Assembly: GCA_900312665.1 (NCBI GenBank)
Contig: ONZQ02000013.1
Span: forward strand, 558,001 to 622,000
DNA length: 64,000 nt
Direction: 5' to 3'
Source: Cephalotrichum gorgonifer
Lineage: Eukaryota > Ascomycota > Sordariomycetes > Microascales > Microascaceae
The notes under the pieces are model-generated. The model worked only from the letters and a program-made list of their open reading frames with translations. It had not been told where the DNA came from and made no database searches. A program made the translations under genes and the position numbers. Of the stretch, positions 11,643 to 23,275 are shown one piece after another; the stretch's first letter is position 1, and each line of letters begins with the position of its first letter.

Positions 11643-13200
11643 TTACTGGTTCTTCTTGCCTGCCACGCCAACCCGGATCCTCACCGGAGCCCCCGTCTCA
11701 AAGGTTGCGCTCGACAAGTCCCACCCCGCCCGCTCAAGCTTCCCACGCAGATCGGGAGCCAACAGCGGCGCCCAGGTGCTGCCTCCAGGGTAGCGCTTCC
11801 TCTTGTCCCAGTCGACGGCCCCCTCGACCGTCTTCAGACCACGCGCCACTTCCATGGCCGAAAACCACGCTTCGATGACGTCGCCCGGCTCGGCGTCCTC
11901 CATCATCAGGATCCGAATGTCGGCTCGGGGGCTGTGACGGACCACGAGCCAGTAGCTAGGGCACCTCAGGATATCCATCTCGAGCTTCCCGGCCAGGGCC
12001 CCGGCGTAGTCTCGCGCAAAGGAGACGGAGGCCACCCTCTCGCCAATCTCGTTCTTGACGACGGGGAGCCAGAAAATGATGTTCTCGCGGCTCGAGACCC
12101 CGCTTGGGGTGAGGACCTGGCCCGTCTCCGCCCAGTGGTAGAAGAGGATGGCGGCGCGCTGGCGGTTGAGAGTCCGGAGAGTCACGTAGCGGACGCCGAG
12201 GTAGTTCATCAGGAGGTGGACGAAGACGAGCGTGACCATGAGGTAGAAGACGGTGGCCCTGTCCTCGACGAGCTTCACCACCATGGTGCCCACCAGCAGG
12301 CCGATCAGCCCGATGGCCGTCTCCTGGCTCGCCTCCTTAGCGTTCAGTTCAGCGAGGTTGTCCTGTCTGGCGAAGTGACTCGAGAGAGCAGCCTTGCTAG
12401 CGCCGGCGGCGACGCCGCAGAGGGCCCGCAGGGCCTCGGCGGTCGAGAGGACGACGACCTTCGGCACGCCCCCGAGTACGGGACTAACGAGGTCGAGGAA
12501 GAAGGCCGAGTCGTTGAAGAGGTCCGCCATGAACCTGTAGCTCTTGCACTCGGGCTCAATGGCGAGTCCGAAGCGGTGGGCAAAGGCGATGGTCGCGACG
12601 CGGGACATGGCGTCCTTAAGGACGGTGAGGAGGAGGGCGTAGGTGGCGGAGGAGCTGGCGTCGCCAACGCCCAAGCCCTCGAGGAGGGCGCGGTTGGCGA
12701 GCATGGAGGTGATTGTGCTGAAGAATGCCTGGAGAGAGTCAAAGGTCTGGTAGGCAAGGTAGTCCGGTGAGACGGAGTGAGGGAAGCCGACGGGGAGGAA
12801 GGCGTCGAAGAGGGGCTCTCTCCACGAGCCGAGGGAGCGCCATATCTTGCCGCTAGAGTGCGGGAGCTCAACCTGGGGATGGCATTAGAAAACATGCTAA
12901 GTATGTTATGAATACAGGGGAATCGGGGGAGGACGTTACTTGGGCCAAAGAGTTGTTCGGACCGTGGACCCATTTGCGCTGGATGACGCCGGCCCTGTCC
13001 AGTTCGACGATGTGGGTGAACTTGTCACCTAGATATACCTCGCCGTCACCAATGGTACTGAATCCGTCTTCCTTCTTAACCACGGCCTTCTTTTGTGTGG
13101 GGAATTGAAGCATCGTGCGTGGTGGTGATGATGATGGCGATGTTGATGGTTGTTTGGTGACACGCTTGGTGGGAGATGGTGGACAGACAACACGAGCCAT
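11643..13200 (-). CDS. RUS1-family (DUF647) protein
   Basis: Member of the RUS1 (root UV-B sensitive)/DUF647 family, predicted membrane-associated proteins; the biochemical function in fungi is not established. Exons 12940-13200 and 11643-12872 in minus-strand order; the intron (67 nt, GTAACG donor, CTAAT-like branch point, CCCAG acceptor) keeps frame; 496 residues. The conserved core starts right after the intron: VELPHSSGKIWRSL, FLPVGFPHSVSPDYLAYQTFDSLQ, and GVGDASSSATYALL, where the family has its G-V-G-(D/N)-A segment, then FNDSAFFLDLVSP and hydrophobic stretches at the centre (IGLIGLLVGTMVVKLV, VFYLMVTLVFVHLLMNYLG). The C-terminal ~150 residues are soluble. The start at 13200 is the first ATG of the frame. 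Large plus-strand frames opposite this gene are its shadow. Confidence 0.88.
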
Positions 13201-13837
13201 GTTGCTGGTTTTGTAGGGCAGGGTAATTCGCTACGACCCCCTTCTAAACTGAGCTCCAGCGTTCTTTTTGATTCCTTGTCACGTTATTTGGCCGTTTGTC
13301 TGTTGACCCAGTGAAGGTGTGTGATGGTCGTTGCTCAAAGGGAAGGCGCGACCCTGGTGCATGCCGGCAGGTTGTTGAATCTGGAACCTGGTACCTGAGA
13401 CCAGAGTGGAATATTCATGTGACAGTAATTCACTATCCTTTCTCAGTAAGTATCCAAAAGAAATATATGTAAGAAATCCAGGCTAGTATTATCGATTGAC
13501 TGATTTCTGTAGGTGATAGGATCTAGAGGCGGTCTGTTCTTTACCTTTGATGGTTGGGAGTTGTCAAGGTAATATTGGCAGATGTATGTCTTGTAATCAA
13601 GAGGACAAATATGAAATATGAAACCACATTTCACCCATAAACTCTCACCCACCCGTTCATACATACATACCAGCAAAACGGTAATTCCTACCCGAACAAA
13701 ATAAGTGCTGGATCCCTTGCGTTTGCATCATCGAATAAGAAGTCATTTTAGATACTCGCTCTATGACGGCTATTTACCTGAAATTACCACAGCTTAAGCC
13801 CACGATACCTCCCCACTTGTACTCCAACCCCGCCTAC
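13201..13837. other. Intergenic region between RUS1-family and ERG19 genes
   Basis: About 640 bases, more AT-rich than the flanking coding sequence. It holds the promoter of the RUS1-family gene and the 3' end of the decarboxylase gene. No gene seen. Confidence 0.5.
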
Positions 13838-15103
13838 TTACTTCGACCCGGTCACGGGCGTCCCGTCCTCGGCGACCAAGAACTGGTCCGACTTGGTCGG
13901 GCCCTCGCCGACGCCCGTGCAGATAACCCTGTTGACGCCCTCCGCGAGGATAGCCCCGACATCCTGTAGGTCCACCACCGCCTTCATGGCACCGTACGCC
14001 GGCCCCTCCTTCCACCCTGTCGTCTTGGAGAGCGCGGGGAACAGGGTCCCCACGACGGCCTCCGTCTCCTCCTCGGGGTAGTAGATGACGGGGTTCGCGC
14101 CCGCGTCAAAGGTGTACGCCGCGACGGTGCGGCCCGCCGCCTCGTTGAGCATGTGCACGGCGCGGATCGCCGCCTTGGAGTACTCGTTCAGGTAGATGAT
14201 GGGGGGCAGGGTGTCGAGGCAGGTGGCGTGGAAGGAGTTGGAGTCGCGCATCGTCACCTCGGCGAACTTGGCGAAGTCGCGGTCGCGTATCGCCTCCTCC
14301 ATGGCCTGCATGTGGCCGGGGACCACGGCCTCGACGCGGTGCTTGAAGAGCGCCGACGTGGCGACCGTCTGCTGCATCCCCGACGTGGACGGCACGAGCT
14401 TCCTCCCGGCGCTGACGACGAGGATGAGTGCCTTCATCCCCGGCCAGTGCGACGCCTCGGCGACCTGGTCGGCCAGCGAGTCGCTGCCGTCGGCCTTCTC
14501 ACCCATCCTCCAGGCCACGTACCCGCCGAAGAGGCTGCGGCACGCCGACCCGGACCCCTGCCTGGCGATGAGGGATAGCTCCGACGGCGAGTCGGGAAGC
14601 TCGTAGAGGTCGGCGATGGCGCGAACGAAGGCCGCGAGGCCGGCGGCCGAGGAAGCGAGACCCGCCGCCGTGGGGAAGTTGTTCTCCGAGACGATGCGCA
14701 GGGGCATGGTCGACAGCTTCGGGAGGGAGGCGTCCTTCTCCTCGAGGGCGCTCCGCCTGGAACGCAGCTCGCGGAAGCAGGCCTGGGTGCGGGCGCCCGA
14801 GACGTCGGCCTCCTCGCCGTTGAGGGTCAGGGTGTCCTTGTCGAACGAGCTCGAGCAGGAGGCTGTCGTGAGGGTGCGGAGGTCGTCTTGCGAGAGGGTG
14901 ACGGATAGGGAGCTGTTGGTGGGTAGGTTGAGCTTCGCGTCTCGCTTGCCCCAGTACCTGAGAAAGTTGAACACATTAGCTTGCGGGCTCCGAGAATGGT
15001 TCGGCTTTCAGCGCTCAGTGTCCCAGTGGGAGGGCTCGTACTTTACGACGGCGATGTTAACAGGCGCAGTCGTGCTGGCCCTGTAGACCTTGGTGTCCGC
15101 CAT
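13838..15103 (-). CDS. ERG19: Diphosphomevalonate decarboxylase
   Basis: GHMP-family enzyme that converts mevalonate diphosphate to isopentenyl diphosphate with ATP, in the mevalonate pathway to sterols. Exons 15042-15103 and 13838-14957; the intron (84 nt) splits the Lys codon of the motif NIAVVKYWGKRD, which is rebuilt by joining. 393 residues, the usual length. Visible family blocks: APVNIAVVKYWGKRDAKLNLP at the N-terminus, then LPTNSSLSVTL, the substrate/ATP loop NNFPTAAGLASSAAGLAAF, and RQGSGSACRSLFGGYVAW. The Asp of the catalytic region lies in AYTFDAGANPV. The start at 15103 gives MADTKVYRAST, normal for fungal orthologues. It is next to the SidF-type gene, whose substrate derives from mevalonate; whether that adjacency matters is inference. 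Confidence 0.97.
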
Positions 15104-15761
15104 GTTGGGTGTAGACGGTAGGTAGTCGGTGGTGGGGGGGGGGAGTGGTAAATGGGAGGTGGAGGTTGAGACAAAAAGTACGGCTCGGGGTATAGTTCCA
15201 GTTCTAGATAACGGGAGTCCCAGGAAGAATAGCAATTGAGCCCCTCGTCGTCTTTTATCAAGCAAAAAGGAGGTTGGTCCCTTTGGTTCTGGGCGCTCAG
15301 GGCAAGGGCGGGGGTGATTGATTGATGGAGGCGGGGGCGGGGTCAGGCAATCCCTGCAGGGTCTCCCAGCCGATATCGTCCGTGCACAGCTGGCACGCGA
15401 TAGCACCTCCCCCGTATTCATTGTTCGAAGCTCTTACACCCGCCATCTTTGAGCTGTTTGGTCTCGTGGTTTTCAAGCCTAGTATCTGTCTGGGAGGGGG
15501 ACTTCGCTAGTATTTATTTTCATATCTCCCATTGTATCCGCCCCCTCCCAATGGCTCACCAGCATTACGACCTTAATGCCTGGCTCGTCTGTATTCGCAT
15601 TTACCCTTAGCCTCCTCGACTCAGAGCCAGCATCTTTCCCGACTGCCTATGGTCCTCACGGCTCTCCTTCGAAATCACTTGCAAAGTGCAGCGTTGAGCC
15701 ATCCTTACGCCCCCCTGAAAGAAATAGCTGTTGCGAATAGTTGACAGGCCCAGGACCCGGC
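15104..15761. other. Intergenic region between ERG19 start and SidF-type gene end
   Basis: About 660 bases holding the decarboxylase promoter (C/G-runs near 15135-15145) and the 3' region of the acyltransferase gene. No gene seen. Confidence 0.5.
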
Positions 15762-17430
15762 TCACAAGGCAGGACCCTCCCAAGACTCCCTCCTCATCCG
15801 TATAAGCCACGACTGTTTATGAGGAAACGCAATCTGCCTCTCCCTCGAGAATCCCTCCTTCTGCAAATGCTTAAGAAACCTATCTCCAAGTCAGAAACAC
15901 GTACCTATGATATCACTCCGATGAAGCGGAGAAGACTCACCTGTCGTTATCCACCCTCGGCTCCAAGTAAACGTTCATCGTTCGATAATCAGCCACGAGA
16001 GACCAGTGCACGAGACTTGATAGCCAGGTTGGCACCCGCCCCCTCGCCCACTCCTCCCCTATCAGCACGTGGAGCCCGCGGTCCCAATCCCCCGCCTCGC
16101 CCCCCATTTTCTCCCCCAGGATGTCCTCCTTTACCCAGTATATCTCGAAATACCCAAACGGCACGCCGTCCCATAGTCCGATGACGGGGAAAGAGTGTCT
16201 AGACTTGGCAGCCGTAGGAAGGAACTCCTCCTTGAAGTCGCCCCAAAACTTTGACACGCGTGGCTGCGAGAACCAGGACTGGAGGAGGGCCGTGTCGGAA
16301 AGGCTGTGAAGGTGCGGATGGACCGGGGGGCTGTGGCCGACGGGGCCGCCGTAGGGGATTGGATCAGGGGATGTGGAGGCTACGCGGAAGGAGAGATATT
16401 GGCCTGTGCTAGGGATAAAACGGGTGTAGAAGACTTCGCCCGCTTGGAGGGGTTTAGGGCGACGAGGGTGACGGATGTTGTTTGTGGTTGTGTAGGAGAG
16501 GGGCGCGGGGGGGTAGTAAGTAGGTAGGTGGGAGGTAGAGTGAAAGGGGCCCGTGTGGAGAGCAGATGATGACGCGGCGGTAGTCGTGGGGGTCGAGGCG
16601 GCTACCTGATTGGAGTACGAGTCTTGCGGCTGGCCAAGGGCTTGCAACTGCTGATGGGGGAGGAGGGATGGCGAAAGCGGCTGCGACTGTGGCGAGCCGG
16701 GCCTGCTATGGATCGGCGACCCAGGTACCGAGCCTACCAGGGTGTTCGGCTCCAGGCTGAAGAGGAAGAGGCGCCCGGGAATCTGCCAGAACATCTTCTT
16801 CGATACGAACATTGACTCCCAGTCGTTGTCCGGGGAGGAATCGAGTGACGCGATGAGGCCCATCCTCTCGAGTTTGGGGATGAGGTTTCTACCGCGGAAT
16901 ACGCCGTCCTTCTTGATGTTTATTCTCCACTCACCCCTGGGCTTTGCCTCATCCGGCGTGTTCTTGGAGGCTTCCGTAGTGAGGTGAGAGGGTGGCTCCT
17001 GCTGGTGGAAGTACCAGTATAGGGTGATCCACAGCATCATGGCGATCTGGCGGGTAGGGCTAGCTGGGGTCTTGTATTCCGAGCTCGAGGGGATCGACAC
17101 GGAAGAGATGAAGAGGTTGTCATTTTTTAGCGTAGGTTTCGTGTAAGAGTGGATGCGCAGACGGTGGTTTTCCTGAGAAAGCTCGCCGCCGGCATCATTG
17201 CAAGCCCCGGTGCCGCATTCATCAACTCCACCGCCACTCTGTTCATCTCGACAGTGCTTGTCGTCGGTGCGAATGTGCTCCTCATCCTGGGTGTTCAGCA
17301 CGACGGTCCATCCGATGGGGAAGGCGTTGGGGTGAGTAGTTCGCTGGTTAGATTTGAAAAAGAGACCTGAAAAGACGGGCGTGACATGGAAATCCTGCCC
17401 GTCTGGCAGGCGAATTATTTGAGGTGCCAT
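15762..17430 (-). CDS. sidF: SidF-type N5-hydroxyornithine acyltransferase (siderophore biosynthesis)
   Basis: GNAT-fold acyltransferase expected to move an acyl group (anhydromevalonyl in the SidF family) from CoA to N5-hydroxyornithine for fusarinine/coprogen-type siderophores. Exons 15941-17430 and 15762-15879; the intron (61 nt, GTGAGT donor) joins VDNDR to FLKHLQKEGF and gives 535 residues. The N-terminus LPDGQDFHVTPVFSGLFFKSN is the family opening block; residues ~230-310 are Ser/Pro-rich linker; the C-terminal catalytic part holds GEVFYTRFIPSTGQYLSF, QPRVSKFWG, FGYFEIYWVKED and FPHKQSWLIRM. The C-terminal tripeptide is PAL, not a standard peroxisomal signal, unlike described SidF proteins. 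It sits 13 kb from the core cluster, separated by housekeeping genes, and I see no ATCWGATAA in its 2-kb upstream region. SidF over SidL is judged from the N-terminal block; the exact acyl donor is inferred. Confidence 0.85.
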
Positions 17431-19440
17431 GGGAGGAGCGTAAGGAGAGGTGAATTCAGAAGATGGGTTGTTGGCGGTATAAGATATTTGACATACGACA
17501 AGCGATCATGCGATTTAGAGGTGGTGGTCGGAGCTTCACTCGGTAGCGTGGTGTAGCGTAGCGCGCGACGGTGGCGTCGGGGATTGGAAAGCTTGGTCTC
17601 GGGGCTTGCTAGTGGATAATATGGGCGGAGAGGTAGGCGGGAAGGATGGTGCGGTTCGGTGCCGTCCGGGCCGTCGGAAGCTAGTTCGGGGCGAGGTGGA
17701 AAAAATATTGGGGTGATATATATTACAAGTACGAGTACAACAAGTACGAGCGCAAGTACAAGTACAAAGGAATGGAGATGGATCTGCCCCGCTGCTTGTG
17801 TTTGACACTTCGGCTGTACCGGCCGCTTTGCGATATCGCCGAGAGCGAGGTCGCAGCAGTGGTCCAAGTAGTGGTCAGGACGGCGGCAGTGCAAGTGGGA
17901 AGGAGGAGTGCTTGTAAGAGTTTGGGGTTCGGGCGGGTAATATCTATCCGTTGTGTGTGAGCGGGAACAGAGGCGGAGCGGAGTATTGCTCTTCACATAT
18001 AGCATAGGCAGGCGCGGTGGAACCGCGGCATGCTTTTCTACCCTCGATCACTCTTGCGCTGTAACATGAAGCCTCTTTCCAAGTCAAGTGGGGTCCTTCC
18101 TTCCTCATCCATCCCGCGCGAGGTTTTCCTGCCTCCACACCTTGATACCCCTCAACTCAACACCGCTCGCCGCACCTGAATGACCATGACATTAGTAAAA
18201 CATCCGCTCTGGTTCGTGAACTACGAGGGTCCTGTGACGGCTTCCTAGCCGTATATACGACAGTTAGCGCGGGGGCGGAGGGGGATGGTGCCTAGGTCTA
18301 GGTGGGTTTGCCTGCACCCAGCGTACCTACTTACACATGTATGCGAGATATGCTACATGATGCAGCACATACTTATTTCGGTGCATCCATTACGTGCATC
18401 GTTAAGTGTTTCAACATCTCCCAAGCTTCCAGCTCGGCTCATCCCAACCGACGGCGATAATAAAAGCTTCCTTCATTGGATCGATTTTTGTTAGATTCCC
18501 CTAGGAATATATTAGGACGTTCATAGTTCATCCGAACCGTTGAGTACGGCCCGCGGCAAGCTTTTCTATCTCTCTCCGGATCTACATAATGACCCAATAT
18601 CAACCTAGCTGTTAGCTCCATCTCACCATCTCTCCCCCTCCGACCATGCACCCACCCACACCCCCCGCGCCACACGCGGTAGTGCTGATTTTGATCTGAC
18701 AGCTCGTGGATGAACCCATTCCCCCGAGATTCATGTTTGCTGATTATAAACGCGAGTGATATTGTTGGTGGAGGGCCTTTCACCTTGGACGCTACGGCTG
18801 CAGACCCGTAAAGACTAGCCAATGACACGACGGGCGTTACGCATCATCTAGCCCCCTCCACATCTGGAGAACTCCCAAGGGACTTATTTTAGATCTTGTG
18901 GACGTCCATACACTACAATGAGTACTTGTACATCCCCCGGGCGCCGGCCTTTGACCCCGGCCACGTTTCCGTAACAGGAACTCAAAAATGATGTTATTGG
19001 CTTGCCAGTTCCCGGTGTTACCAGCCAGACTCGAGTCACCCCGAGGCTAGTCAGTCGCGGGGTGGACATCGGAATCCATACTTATGCTCGCTCCTGCTGT
19101 CATAGTCCCTGAGTTTTCTTTCTCCTATACTCGCTACTGACATTGTTAGTTTCACGTCGGTGAGGTCTAGCACTGTGGAGACGGATGCCGCGCTATCAAG
19201 GCCGAGAAAGACGTCGAATTCCAGTATCCCGTGTCATGAAATCGTAATGTATATACGAGTAGTAAAAGAGAGAGGACCGCCCATGCAACGCTGCAAAAAG
19301 AACTCGAAATAAGCTCTCTACAAGTACGCCGTTTTCCAGGACATGTCTACTCCGCTCCTTCATATCCAACAGATGTCCACCACTCTACTCTCTCCCTGAC
19401 TAGCCCCCCCACCCCACCTTAACTCCCTAACCCCTAACTC
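17431..19440. other. Upstream region of SidF-type gene, no gene seen
   Basis: Two kilobases between the acyltransferase start and the coactosin-like gene end. Only short overlapping open frames without recognisable products. A run of AAGTACGAGTAC-like hexamers lies at 17724-17768. I looked for the iron-responsive GATA site ATCWGATAA on both strands and did not find it here. Confidence 0.5.
17724..17768. repeat. Clustered AGTAC/GAGTAC repeats
   Basis: A 45-base stretch made of near-repeats of (A/G)AGTACAA and AGTACGAG. It is one of many dispersed sites of the GTACTCG/CGAGTAC word found between genes throughout the window. Confidence 0.7.
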
Positions 19441-19881
19441 CTAACCCCTCCCACCGTTATAATCCGCACCCCCAGCCTTGCGCAACCGCTTCACGATATC
19501 CTGCTCGTCCAGGTCCGACTTGTCACTAGCATCGACCTGGATGCTATGATGCGCCAGAACCTTCTTCACCTCCCCGCTCCCGATACTGACCCCCGCCTTC
19601 CGCATGACGCGCGTGGACTCCCCGATCCAGATGATCAGCACGAACTTGACGCGCGTGCTCTCCGAGTCGTTGGCGTACTCGACCCTCGCGTACACGTACT
19701 GGACCTCCGAGTCGTCGAGCTGCTCCTTGACCTCCGCGAGGCCGCCGGTGCCGGTCTTGGCGAGTTTGAGGGCCTGGCCCGTGGGGGCGGCGTAGGAGAT
19801 CAGGAGCCAGTTCGTGGGGTCCTTGTCGGAGCGGACGGCGTCGTACGCCGCGGCTATCTCGGGGGAGTTGAGGCCGGACAT
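19441..19881 (-). CDS. Coactosin-like ADF-homology actin-binding protein
   Basis: Single-exon gene for 146 residues, one ADF-H (cofilin/coactosin) domain spanning almost the whole protein. Recognisable blocks: SPEIAAAYDAVRSDKDPTNW at the N-terminus, ALKLAKTGTGGLAEVKEQL, VQYVYARVEYANDSESTRVKFVLIIWIGEST in the central strands and GEVKKVLAHHSIQVDASDKSDL near the actin-binding helix, followed by a disordered Gly-rich tail. Coactosin-like proteins bind F-actin and counter capping; action is cytosolic. Length and block order fit the family. The start at 19881 is the only ATG that completes the domain. Confidence 0.9.
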   Translation of the reverse strand: MSGLNSPEIAAAYDAVRSDKDPTNWLLISYAAPTGQALKLAKTGTGGLAEVKEQLDDSEVQYVYARVEYANDSESTRVKFVLIIWIGESTRVMRKAGVSIGSGEVKKVLAHHSIQVDASDKSDLDEQDIVKRLRKAGGADYNGGRG

Positions 19882-21901
19882 CTTTCGGTGGGGTTTTGGT
19901 TACTAGTCGGACGTAGGTTGTGTGGGATGAGAAATCGTGGGGTATATGTAGGGGGGGAGCTAGTGCGGGTACGTTGATTTTGTTTCGGCTCGGTTCTTGA
20001 GGTGGAGGAGGGGACGGACCCAATTCACAGGGATTCAAAGTGCTGGGTTGAGGATAGGATATCTTGGTTTCGTTCTCGTCATCAAGGGGGGATATCTGGC
20101 GGGGTCGTTTCAAGCCCCACATCGTCAATGCATCTTGATGTAAGAGGCACTTCGTTATGCGCATACGTGGATATTTTGAAGGTGGGTTTCAGATATCCGA
20201 ATATTCAATATGTGTAATTTCGTATATAAGCTTCAACTTCATCATACGAACGGCTCAACCGTACTCTTAGTCCAACTCCTGCACAGATGGCTCACATTAT
20301 CGACCGGAGTTACTACGAGTATGGTAGGGAACCCGGATGGGACATCTTCACAGGTCGTCTGCAAATCTGTAATCCGCGATGTCTACCCACGCTGCTAGCA
20401 GCCGGAACCGGCTATCCGCCCCATCGCGCCTAGCGACCGCATCTCGAACTCGCCAGATCTACTTTAACAGCCATGGATTTATCTGACCCGCCATCCAAGG
20501 GTGCAACTATTGACTCGAAGGGGGAAAGCAGAAGGGGCTAGGGCAAAACTGGCTTCGGTGTGATGTGGTTCAAGGTGGTAGCAAAGGATATCCACTATGG
20601 ATATATAAACGAACCTGTAATAGCGAGGAATAAGTTACTCCTATTCTGGCTTATACCCAGTCAAGTGGTATCTGATACCTCGCAGTAAGCAGGACTCTAA
20701 TACAGGTATGAAATACACAATGGGAGGTGTACAGGTGCTCACCCGAGTGACAGAATCCTGCTTGAGTGTGAACTGGCGAGGGGCGAGCATGTGCTTTCAG
20801 GTTCTGCCTGCCAGACCAGCCTGTCATTCCTGTGTACACTGCACTACTTAAGGTTTACCTCTCTCCCATAATCAGTTCATTCACCAGCCCATTGAAACCA
20901 TGCTTGGGTCTTGGTACTTGGGTACTGGTAGGGCTTTCCTTTTGATCTTCTTTGACTTACATGCACACCTACCGAACTTGCTTTAACTTCCACGGGCATC
21001 CAGTTACTTGGGTAGGTACTATCCCCCCTTCTCAATTTCTCTGTTAACACTGCGGAGAGAACTTCAACCCCTTAGTGACTGACATACGCCATCATCTCAT
21101 CGGCCTCCTTCAATGAGCTGTTCCTCACTTTTCGACAGTCCTACTATCGGCGTCGGCATCGCAAACCAGCTAGGGCATCACACCCAAGAGAACACCCACA
21201 AGCATTTGTGTTTCCCCCTTTCCTCCCTCTATTTTCTTTCCTGTTCTCTCTTTCTTTCTCTTCTCAGCCTTTCCTATTCAAACAACGCCCACACGCACTT
21301 TGCTTCCTTAACCCACAGTTGCCCCCCCTCCCCCCTCCAAGCTCCTCCCCCTCGACCAATTTCTTCTAGAGACCACAGGTCTTTTGTTTTGTTCTCTGCC
21401 TTCACTTTCTCCATACTCTTTCGGAGCCCAGTGGCGTTTTGTTTTATTCTCTCGACCCGATCTCCACATCTTCTTCTCGGCCCTTCAGAAGCGGTTCGCT
21501 TCACTTCCGGCCTTGCGCTCTCCCCACACTCTCTCGTCCTTCGGAGCCTCCTCTCACAACGATTTACTTTCACTTCTGACCTCGCCCTCTTCCAAAACCT
21601 CCATCACACGCTCTCTCCCCGTCGACAGTTTCTGCTGCCATACAGGATCTCCTTATTATCCACGTACGCGCCACTGACAGACCCCTATCGTTTCGTTGAG
21701 TACCTCGAGACATCATCTTTGTTCTTTCCTCATCGCCAAGTAAGTCATTCATAGCTCATTGTCCATCATTCCCCATTCTCAAGCGGCTCAACTTTTCTGA
21801 TCCCGGTCTCCCTCACTTAGAAACGACGAGACGAAACAGTGCTCATACCACTTTACTTTGGTTTTTATTCTACGGCAGTCTTCGATTCTCCCCAGTCTAC
21901 A
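19882..21901. other. Intergenic region and long pyrimidine-rich leader
   Basis: The left ~1.2 kb shows nothing I can name. From about 21190 to 21740 the plus strand is strongly pyrimidine-rich (CTTTC/TTCTC tracts) with two loosely repeated blocks around 21380-21600; the frame is open for 213 codons, but the composition (Ser, Leu, Phe, His) is what CT-tracts give. I read it as the transcribed leader of the nucleotidylyltransferase-like gene, with a probable 5' UTR intron at 21740-21820 (GTAAGT donor, CACTTAG acceptor). Confidence 0.5.
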
Positions 21902-23275
21902 ATGGCCCAACCACCGAGGCCCTGGCTAGTGGGAGCCGACAGTTTAGGAAACATCTACCTGTCTGATTTCATCCGGAAGTGCATCTGGGAAATCGAGGCT
22001 GTGGGCGAGGTCTCTCTGTCTAGATTCTTCAAGAGCATCGACTCCGATGTTGATGACGCTGGCGACATCTTCGCCAACTCCTCGTGCGAGGAAGTCGCCC
22101 CGCCCATCCTTCGACGTGGTGTGGTGAACACCGTCCTCTTGTTTCCCGGGACCTTCAATCCTCCCACCGTCCACCATGCCCAGATGCTCACCCACGTCAC
22201 ACGGAACGCTGGCCAGGATCTGATCATCGGATCCATAGTTCTCTTTACCAGTGATGTTGACGAGATTATTGAGATACGAGAGGGTGAAGAGGAAGGGGAC
22301 CCCAACACTCTGTCAGATCAAGAGAGAGTGACTCTGTGGAGAGGTAATGAGATCCCTGTGGACTGGGTGTGGATCTTCGACCTCGGGGTTGATGCGTGGC
22401 GCTACCTCCACAACTCAATGATTTAGCATGCAAAGAGGGACGGCTTCGATCTGAGGTTCCTCCTACTATGCGAGCCAGAGTGTTTCCGCAGTACCTACCA
22501 CCTAATTCAGGTGGATCTGGCTTATTGGAAATGTTCTGGGTGGATCACCACGGGCGACGATCGAAGTGGAATGACCGTGAATCCCTCTACCGGTGAACCC
22601 ACATCCGGGATGCCCAGTCGGTCCACTTGGACCCGCGTGGAGCCCATCCAGGAAGATGTTCAGAGGCTGGCACGCAGGAAGTTCGTCGTCGGCCGGAGAG
22701 ACTTGATCGGTACTGCGGCATTCGAGTCCCTCGACGAGGAGCAACGCCTCGTCGAGTCAGCCAGGAAAGACTGGGTGTGCCGACGCCGTGCCTCTCCCAG
22801 AGGATCCATCCGCTTTGTTCCCCACCCCCCAAGGTTCAACAACGAAGCATGCTCGTCCCGGAGGATCCGCGGGCTTCTTATGCGCACCAGTCCTCTCTGC
22901 CACTACCACCTGGGTCTGACTCTCGCCCGATTCGCTCTCGACGTCCCGGACCTCCTGGAGTTCAACCACTCCTGGGTGCGTACCGTGGCCGAGCATGAGG
23001 AGCCCGATTTTGCCCTCTGGGAAGCGAACATGGCGCAAAGCGACAAGCCGAAGACGCCGGAGGAGGACGAAGCCTACCGTCGCCAGGTCGAGAGAATAGC
23101 CCCGACGCCCCTCCAGCTATGGGGACCCAATACGTACTTCAACGGGGAGATCGGCGGCGGCGAACCAGTGAGTAGGATGCCTCAATTCCTATTTGCACGA
23201 GGAGATCAATGGAAGCGAGAACAAATGCGTGCGCGTACTGCCGCTGCCGGCGTTAGGCCCCGGGATCGGGACTGA
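21902..23275 (+). pseudogene. NMNAT/cytidylyltransferase-like gene interrupted by an in-frame TAG
   Basis: Product resembles the nucleotidylyltransferase superfamily: LLFPGTFNPPTVHHAQML at residues ~80-97 matches the G-x-F-x-P-x-(H/T)-x-x-H nucleotide-binding motif, and NEACSSRRIRGLL near residue 320 resembles the ISSTxxR motif. Both halves lie in one frame from the ATG at 21902 to a stop at 23275, broken only by TAG at 22424-22426; sequence on both sides reads as one domain (WRYLHNSMI, stop, HAKRDGFDLRFLLLCEP). The next ATG-like start in frame would lose the first motif. An unrecognised small intron ending at this TAG is possible (for example 22367-22426, 60 nt) but its donor GTGTGG is poor. 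Otherwise it is a nonsense allele, a sequencing error or a recoded stop. Substrate unknown. About 457 codons if read through. Confidence 0.6.
22424..22426 (+). other. In-frame TAG inside nucleotidylyltransferase-like gene
   Basis: The TAG follows ATGATT and precedes CATGCA. It is the only stop in 1.37 kb of otherwise continuous frame with conserved-looking sequence on both sides. Confidence 0.8.

Noticed and set aside
11577..12770. Long plus-strand open frame (397 codons)
   Set aside because: Lies exactly opposite the RUS1-family gene; its His/Asp/Gly-rich composition is what the reverse of GC-rich coding sequence gives, and it has no recognisable domain.
21113..21754. 213-codon plus-strand frame as a separate gene
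   Set aside because: Ser/Leu/Phe/His composition comes from CT-tracts; it ends at a probable 5' UTR splice donor; better read as leader.
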